From positions 1-23,493 of the forward strand of contig CANRKN010000024.1 in assembly GCA_947631215.1 (NCBI GenBank): a stretch of DNA of 23,493 bases, in the 5' to 3' direction. Below the pieces are notes generated by a model. The model was given only the letters and a program-made list of their open reading frames with translations, did no database searches and was not told where the DNA came from. Positions 21,068-23,493 of this stretch are shown here, one piece after another. Made by a program: the position numbers and the translations under genes. How positions within the stretch are numbered: position 1 is the first letter of the stretch; each line of letters starts with the position of its first letter. Origin of the DNA: an uncultured Oscillospiraceae bacterium. Its GTDB lineage: Bacteria > Bacillota_A > Clostridia > Oscillospirales > Oscillospiraceae.

Positions 21068-21148
21068 CATGCAAGCGAGGATAAAGCCATTCAGGATACG
21101 ACGGTAAAAAAGGAGCGGGCCGCGCTGGCGGGCCTGGCGGCGGCCAGC

Positions 21149-22360
21149 ATGGACCCATCCGAGCGCAGCGACGACGTGAGCATGGACGAGCTGTGGCGCC
21201 TGGCGGAGACCGCGGGCGCCGAGCCGGTGGGCGCGGTGCTGCAGACCCGGGACAAGCCGGACCCCCACAGCTTTCTGGGAATGGGCAAGGTCCAGGAGCT
21301 GAAGGACTTGGTGCAGAACGAGGGGTGCGACCTCGTCATGTTCGACAACGACCTGACCCCCTCCCAGGCCAGGGTGCTGGAAGAGGCCCTGGGGGTCCGG
21401 GTGCTGGACAGGACGGGCCTCATCCTGGACATCTTCGCCCAGCGGGCCCGCACCCGGGAGGGCAAGCTGCAGGTGGAGCTGGCCCAATATAAATACCTCC
21501 TGCCCCGGCTCACGGGCATGTGGACCCATTTGAAGCGCCAGGCAGGCACCTCCGCCCCCATCGGCACCCGCGGCCCCGGCGAGACTCAGCTGGAGACGGA
21601 CCGGCGGCACATCCGCCGGCGCATCCAGAAGCTCAGCGAGGAATTGGAGCAGGTGCGCCGGGTGCGGGGCACCCAGCGGCGGAAGCGGGAGCGCAACGCC
21701 GTGCCCGTGGCGGCCCTGGTGGGCTACACCAACGCGGGGAAGAGCACGCTCTTGAACACCCTCACCGGGGACTGCATCCAGACCGGGGACAGGCTCTTCG
21801 ACACCCTGGACACCACCACCCGGCGGCTGGACCTGCCCGAGGGGGGCCAGGCGCTTTTGTCAGACACCGTGGGCTTTATCCGCAAGCTGCCCACGGAGCT
21901 GGTGGACGCGTTCAAAGCCACGCTGGAGGAGCTCACCTACGCGGACCTTCTCCTGCACGTCATCGACATCTCCAACCCGGACTGGGAGACCCAGGCCCGG
22001 GTGGTGGACGACCTTATAGAGAAGCTGGGGGCGGGACAGACCCCCTGCCTGCGGGTATATAATAAGTGCGACGCCTATTTTGGCCGCCTGCCGGCGGGCC
22101 AGGACGAGGTATGTGTCTGCGCCCGGACCGGGGAGGGGACCCGGGAACTGCTGTTCGCCGTGGGGCGGAAGCTGAACGGAGACCTGGTCCGGGTGGAGCT
22201 GCGGGTGCCCTACGAAAGAGGGGGGCTCATCGAGCAGCTTCGCCGGGAGGCGAGCGTGCTGGACGTGCGGTATACGGACGAGGGCGCGGAGGTGCTGGCC
22301 GTGGTGCGGCCCGCGCTCCGTGAGGCGGTGCGGTCCTATGAGGTGCATGCCAATGGGTGA
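21149..22360 (+). CDS. hflX: Ribosome-associated GTPase HflX
   Basis: This GTPase splits stalled or idle 70S ribosomes. The N-terminal HflX domain includes TAGAEPVGAVLQTRDKPDPH, FLGMGKVQELKDLV, FDNDLTPSQ and GTRGPGETQLETDRR. The G domain has GYTNAGKSTLLNTL (G1), TLDTTTRRLDLP (G2), DTVGFIRKLP (G3) and NKCD (G4). From the ATG at 21149 the protein has 403 aa. That ATG has only a weak GGCGGC upstream, and the same frame stays open from the dnaE stop onward, coding KKERAALAGLAAAS, which resembles the normal HflX start (ERAxLVGL). No ATG, GTG or TTG exists in that extension. An ATT at 21089, 8 nt after GCGAGG, would give 423 aa. Confidence 0.95.
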   Translation: MDPSERSDDVSMDELWRLAETAGAEPVGAVLQTRDKPDPHSFLGMGKVQELKDLVQNEGCDLVMFDNDLTPSQARVLEEALGVRVLDRTGLILDIFAQRARTREGKLQVELAQYKYLLPRLTGMWTHLKRQAGTSAPIGTRGPGETQLETDRRHIRRRIQKLSEELEQVRRVRGTQRRKRERNAVPVAALVGYTNAGKSTLLNTLTGDCIQTGDRLFDTLDTTTRRLDLPEGGQALLSDTVGFIRKLPTELVDAFKATLEELTYADLLLHVIDISNPDWETQARVVDDLIEKLGAGQTPCLRVYNKCDAYFGRLPAGQDEVCVCARTGEGTRELLFAVGRKLNGDLVRVELRVPYERGGLIEQLRREASVLDVRYTDEGAEVLAVVRPALREAVRSYEVHANG

Positions 22361-22976
22361 GCGCGTGCGCCTGAAGGGCTATGGCACGGGCCAGTACGAG
22401 GAAAAGCGATCCCGGTTCATCGGGGAGGTGTTCCCCGTGTCCAATGAGGACGAGGCCCGGGAATGCCTTGGGAAAGTCAAGAAGAAATACCCCGACGCCC
22501 GGCACCACTGCTGGGCCTGGGTGATGCCCGACGGGGCCTGCCGCTGGTCCGACGACGGGGAGCCCGGCGGCACCGCCGGCGGCCCCATGGCGGCGGTATT
22601 GAAGGGGGCGGACGTCTACGGCGCGCTGTGCGTGGTGACCCGCTACTTCGGCGGCACCCTTCTGGGCAGCGGCGGGCTGGTGCGGGCCTATTCCAGGGCC
22701 GCGAGCCTTGCCCTGGCCGACGCCGGCACCGAGCCGGACCCGGAGACGGCGCTCTTGACCATAGCCTGCCCCTGGGACAGTGTGGACCGTGTCCACCGGC
22801 TCATTAGAGAATATGAGGGGGAGCTTACGGACAGCGACTATGCCTCCGACCCGGAGCGGGCAAAGCTCACCGTGCGGCTTCTGGCCGACCGGGCGGAGGA
22901 ACTGGCCCGGCGGGTCACGGATGCCACCAATGGCCGGGGGACAGCGACGCCGCAGGGACAGGAAGGGATTTCGTAA
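22353..22976 (+). CDS. YigZ/IMPACT-family protein
   Basis: This 207-aa protein belongs to the YigZ family, related to eukaryotic IMPACT. Family marks are QYEEKRSRFIGEVFPV near the start, HHCWAWVMPDG, SDDGEPGGTAGGPMAAVL (about 67-84) and CVVTRYFGGTLLGSGGLVRA, followed by a C-terminal ferredoxin-like domain. The role in bacteria is not firmly known; links to translation are suspected. The ATG at 22353 lies 7 nt after GAGGTG and overlaps the hflX end by 8 nt; the ATG at 22347 is too close to that site. Translation with hflX is probably coupled. The C-terminus RGTATPQGQEGIS is a short non-conserved tail. It is the last gene of the housekeeping run. Confidence 0.94.
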   Translation: MGERVRLKGYGTGQYEEKRSRFIGEVFPVSNEDEARECLGKVKKKYPDARHHCWAWVMPDGACRWSDDGEPGGTAGGPMAAVLKGADVYGALCVVTRYFGGTLLGSGGLVRAYSRAASLALADAGTEPDPETALLTIACPWDSVDRVHRLIREYEGELTDSDYASDPERAKLTVRLLADRAEELARRVTDATNGRGTATPQGQEGIS

Positions 22977-23001
22977 AAGTCAGGTTTGGCTACCAAAATG
23001 T

Positions 23002-23032
23002 CAGGGCCGGCGCGTTGAAGGCGCCGGCCCTG
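23002..23032 (+). terminator. Hairpin at the end of the hprK-yigZ run
   Basis: CAGGGCCGGCGC (23002-23013) pairs perfectly with GCGCCGGCCCTG (23021-23032) around a 7-nt loop. The tail CCATGTTAAAATTTT is not a clean U-run, so termination may be incomplete. It begins 25 nt after the YigZ stop codon. Confidence 0.65.
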
Positions 23033-23039
23033 CCATGTT

Positions 23040-23099
23040 AAAATTTTAAAGAAAAATTTTTGTTTCGATTGGCCCTTTTGGCCCGGTGGAACGTATAAA
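23040..23099 (+). promoter_or_regulatory. AT-rich promoter region of the leader-peptide gene
   Basis: A/T tracts at about 23038-23064 look like an UP element. TTGGCCC occurs twice in direct repeat (23069-23075 and 23078-23084). TATAAA at 23094-23099 is a fair -10, with TTGGCC as a poor -35 at a 19-nt spacing. The suboptimal -35 and the direct repeat suggest an activator site. The untranslated leader of about 55 nt holds a small ACGCA/TGCGT dyad. Confidence 0.5.
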
Positions 23100-23161
23100 G
23101 GGACAGGGAAACGACGCATGTGCGTTTCAAATAGAAAAGCATGAAAGAGGAGGAGCATCCA

Positions 23162-23419
23162 ATGAACGAGGAAATGATCGCGAAACTAAAAGAGGCAAAG
23201 TCCGCGGAGGACGTCATCGCCATCGCGAAGGAGTATGGCAAGGAGATAACCCTGGAGCAGGCCCAGGCGCTTTATGACAAGCTGAAAGCGTCTGCAAATG
23301 GCGAACTGACCGACGATGAGCTGGCCGGCGTCGCCGGCGGGATCGACTGGGGTTATGTGGACGAACAGATCAAAAAATTTGGCCCGGGCATCGTGGGTGC
23401 TTTGGAATCGCTCATGTAA
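23162..23419 (+). CDS. Nif11-like double-glycine leader peptide, candidate RiPP precursor
   Basis: This 85-aa protein has a long acidic, helical leader with the Nif11-type pattern: AKSAEDVIAIAKEYGKEITL, then LTDDELAGVAGG, the classic double-glycine cleavage motif, ending at residue 60. The 25-residue remainder, IDWGYVDEQIKKFGPGIVGA followed by LESLM, has no Cys or Thr and only one Ser, so it cannot be a thioether-bridged lanthipeptide. It could be an unmodified or otherwise modified amphipathic peptide. The ATG at 23162 follows AGGAGGAGCATCCA, a very strong ribosome site; an ATG at 23141 lies before that site. A new gene starts 27 nt after the stop. A maturation or export role for neighbours is likely but unseen. 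It may also be a decoy-like small protein that is never processed. Confidence 0.85.
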   Translation: MNEEMIAKLKEAKSAEDVIAIAKEYGKEITLEQAQALYDKLKASANGELTDDELAGVAGGIDWGYVDEQIKKFGPGIVGALESLM

Positions 23420-23446
23420 GCTTTTTGGAAAAGGGGAAACAGGGCC

Positions 23447-23493
23447 ATGAGCGGTGAGCGGGACATCCTCCTGGTGAACGACCGGGACGAGAT
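23447..23493 (+). CDS. Start of an unidentified gene, cut by the window edge
   Basis: ATG at 23447, about 10 nt after AAAGGGG, opens a frame that reads MSGERDILLVNDRDE and continues beyond the window. Fifteen whole codons are too few for a family call. It is on the same strand as the precursor and 27 nt behind it, so the two are probably co-transcribed and this could be a maturation, export or immunity gene. Confidence 0.6.
   Translation, partial: MSGERDILLVNDRDE

Noticed and set aside
16637..21610. Very long minus-strand open frame (about 1657 codons) across whiA, dnaE and hflX
   Set aside because: It is antisense to three well-supported genes. In GC-rich coding DNA the opposite frame often stays open, and its translation is low-complexity (His, Gly, Val, Leu, Pro-rich) with no recognisable domain.
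23141..23161. Earlier ATG for the Nif11-like precursor
   Set aside because: The added residues would include the ribosome site itself. AGGAGGAG fits the ATG at 23162 much better.
1..23493. CRISPR array, tRNA, rRNA or complete insertion sequence
   Set aside because: I saw no regularly spaced repeats, no cloverleaf-like tRNA sequence, no rRNA segments and no transposase or terminal inverted repeats with target duplications. The terminator direct repeats at 3665 and 4221 enclose no transposase or recombinase.

Overview
The window looks like chromosomal DNA of a GC-rich Firmicute of class Clostridia, probably an Oscillospiraceae (Flavonifractor/Oscillibacter/Lawsonibacter-like) gut bacterium. 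The grounds are strong AGGAGG-type ribosome sites, sigma-A promoters close to TTGACA/TATAAT, codons that mostly end in G or C, and the Firmicute core cluster hprK-murB-rapZ-whiA-dnaE. The lineage is an inference from gene content; no marker here fixes the species.

Layout. (1) 1-3700: the 5' part of a cardiolipin synthase gene on the minus strand, divergent from a heavy-metal operon: a CadC/SmtB-type ArsR repressor with a clear operator, a free-standing HMA metallochaperone and a P1B-2 ATPase, closed by a terminator. (2) 3665-4259: a compact regulatory divergon (a 56-aa protein on the minus strand and an 80-aa XRE repressor on the plus strand around a double palindrome), bracketed by two almost identical 38/39-bp terminator copies. 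(3) 4256-7600, all minus strand: YihY/BrkB membrane protein, a PerR-like Fur regulator with a consensus promoter and a palindrome, a DUF2461 protein, and a long cation diffusion facilitator. (4) 7600-9430, minus strand: an ECF sigma factor with an overlapping membrane protein, probably its anti-sigma factor, and a short orphan leader-like ORF on the opposite strand. (5) 9490-13490, plus strand: two tandem CNNM/CorC-type transporters, a SnoaL-like protein, and a RhuM protein whose gene carries a 29-nt palindrome. (6) rpmB (bL28) on the minus strand, divergent from the tightly packed plus-strand housekeeping run hprK-murB-rapZ-whiA-dnaE-hflX-yigZ (13920-22976). (7) 23000 to the end: a terminator-like hairpin, an AT-rich promoter region and a Nif11-type double-glycine leader peptide gene, with the first codons of the next gene.

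How the parts fit. Region 1 is a self-regulated Zn/Cd/Pb efflux module. Region 6 links carbon-catabolite signalling (HprK), wall synthesis (MurB, RapZ), division control (WhiA) and replication (DnaE), but the yvcK (glmR) and crh genes that often sit in this cluster are absent here. The most promising unexplored element is the cysteine-free Nif11-like precursor at the right edge, because its likely partner gene is cut off by the window. The repeat-bounded XRE divergon and the RhuM palindrome come next. I found no tRNA, rRNA, CRISPR array or complete insertion sequence.
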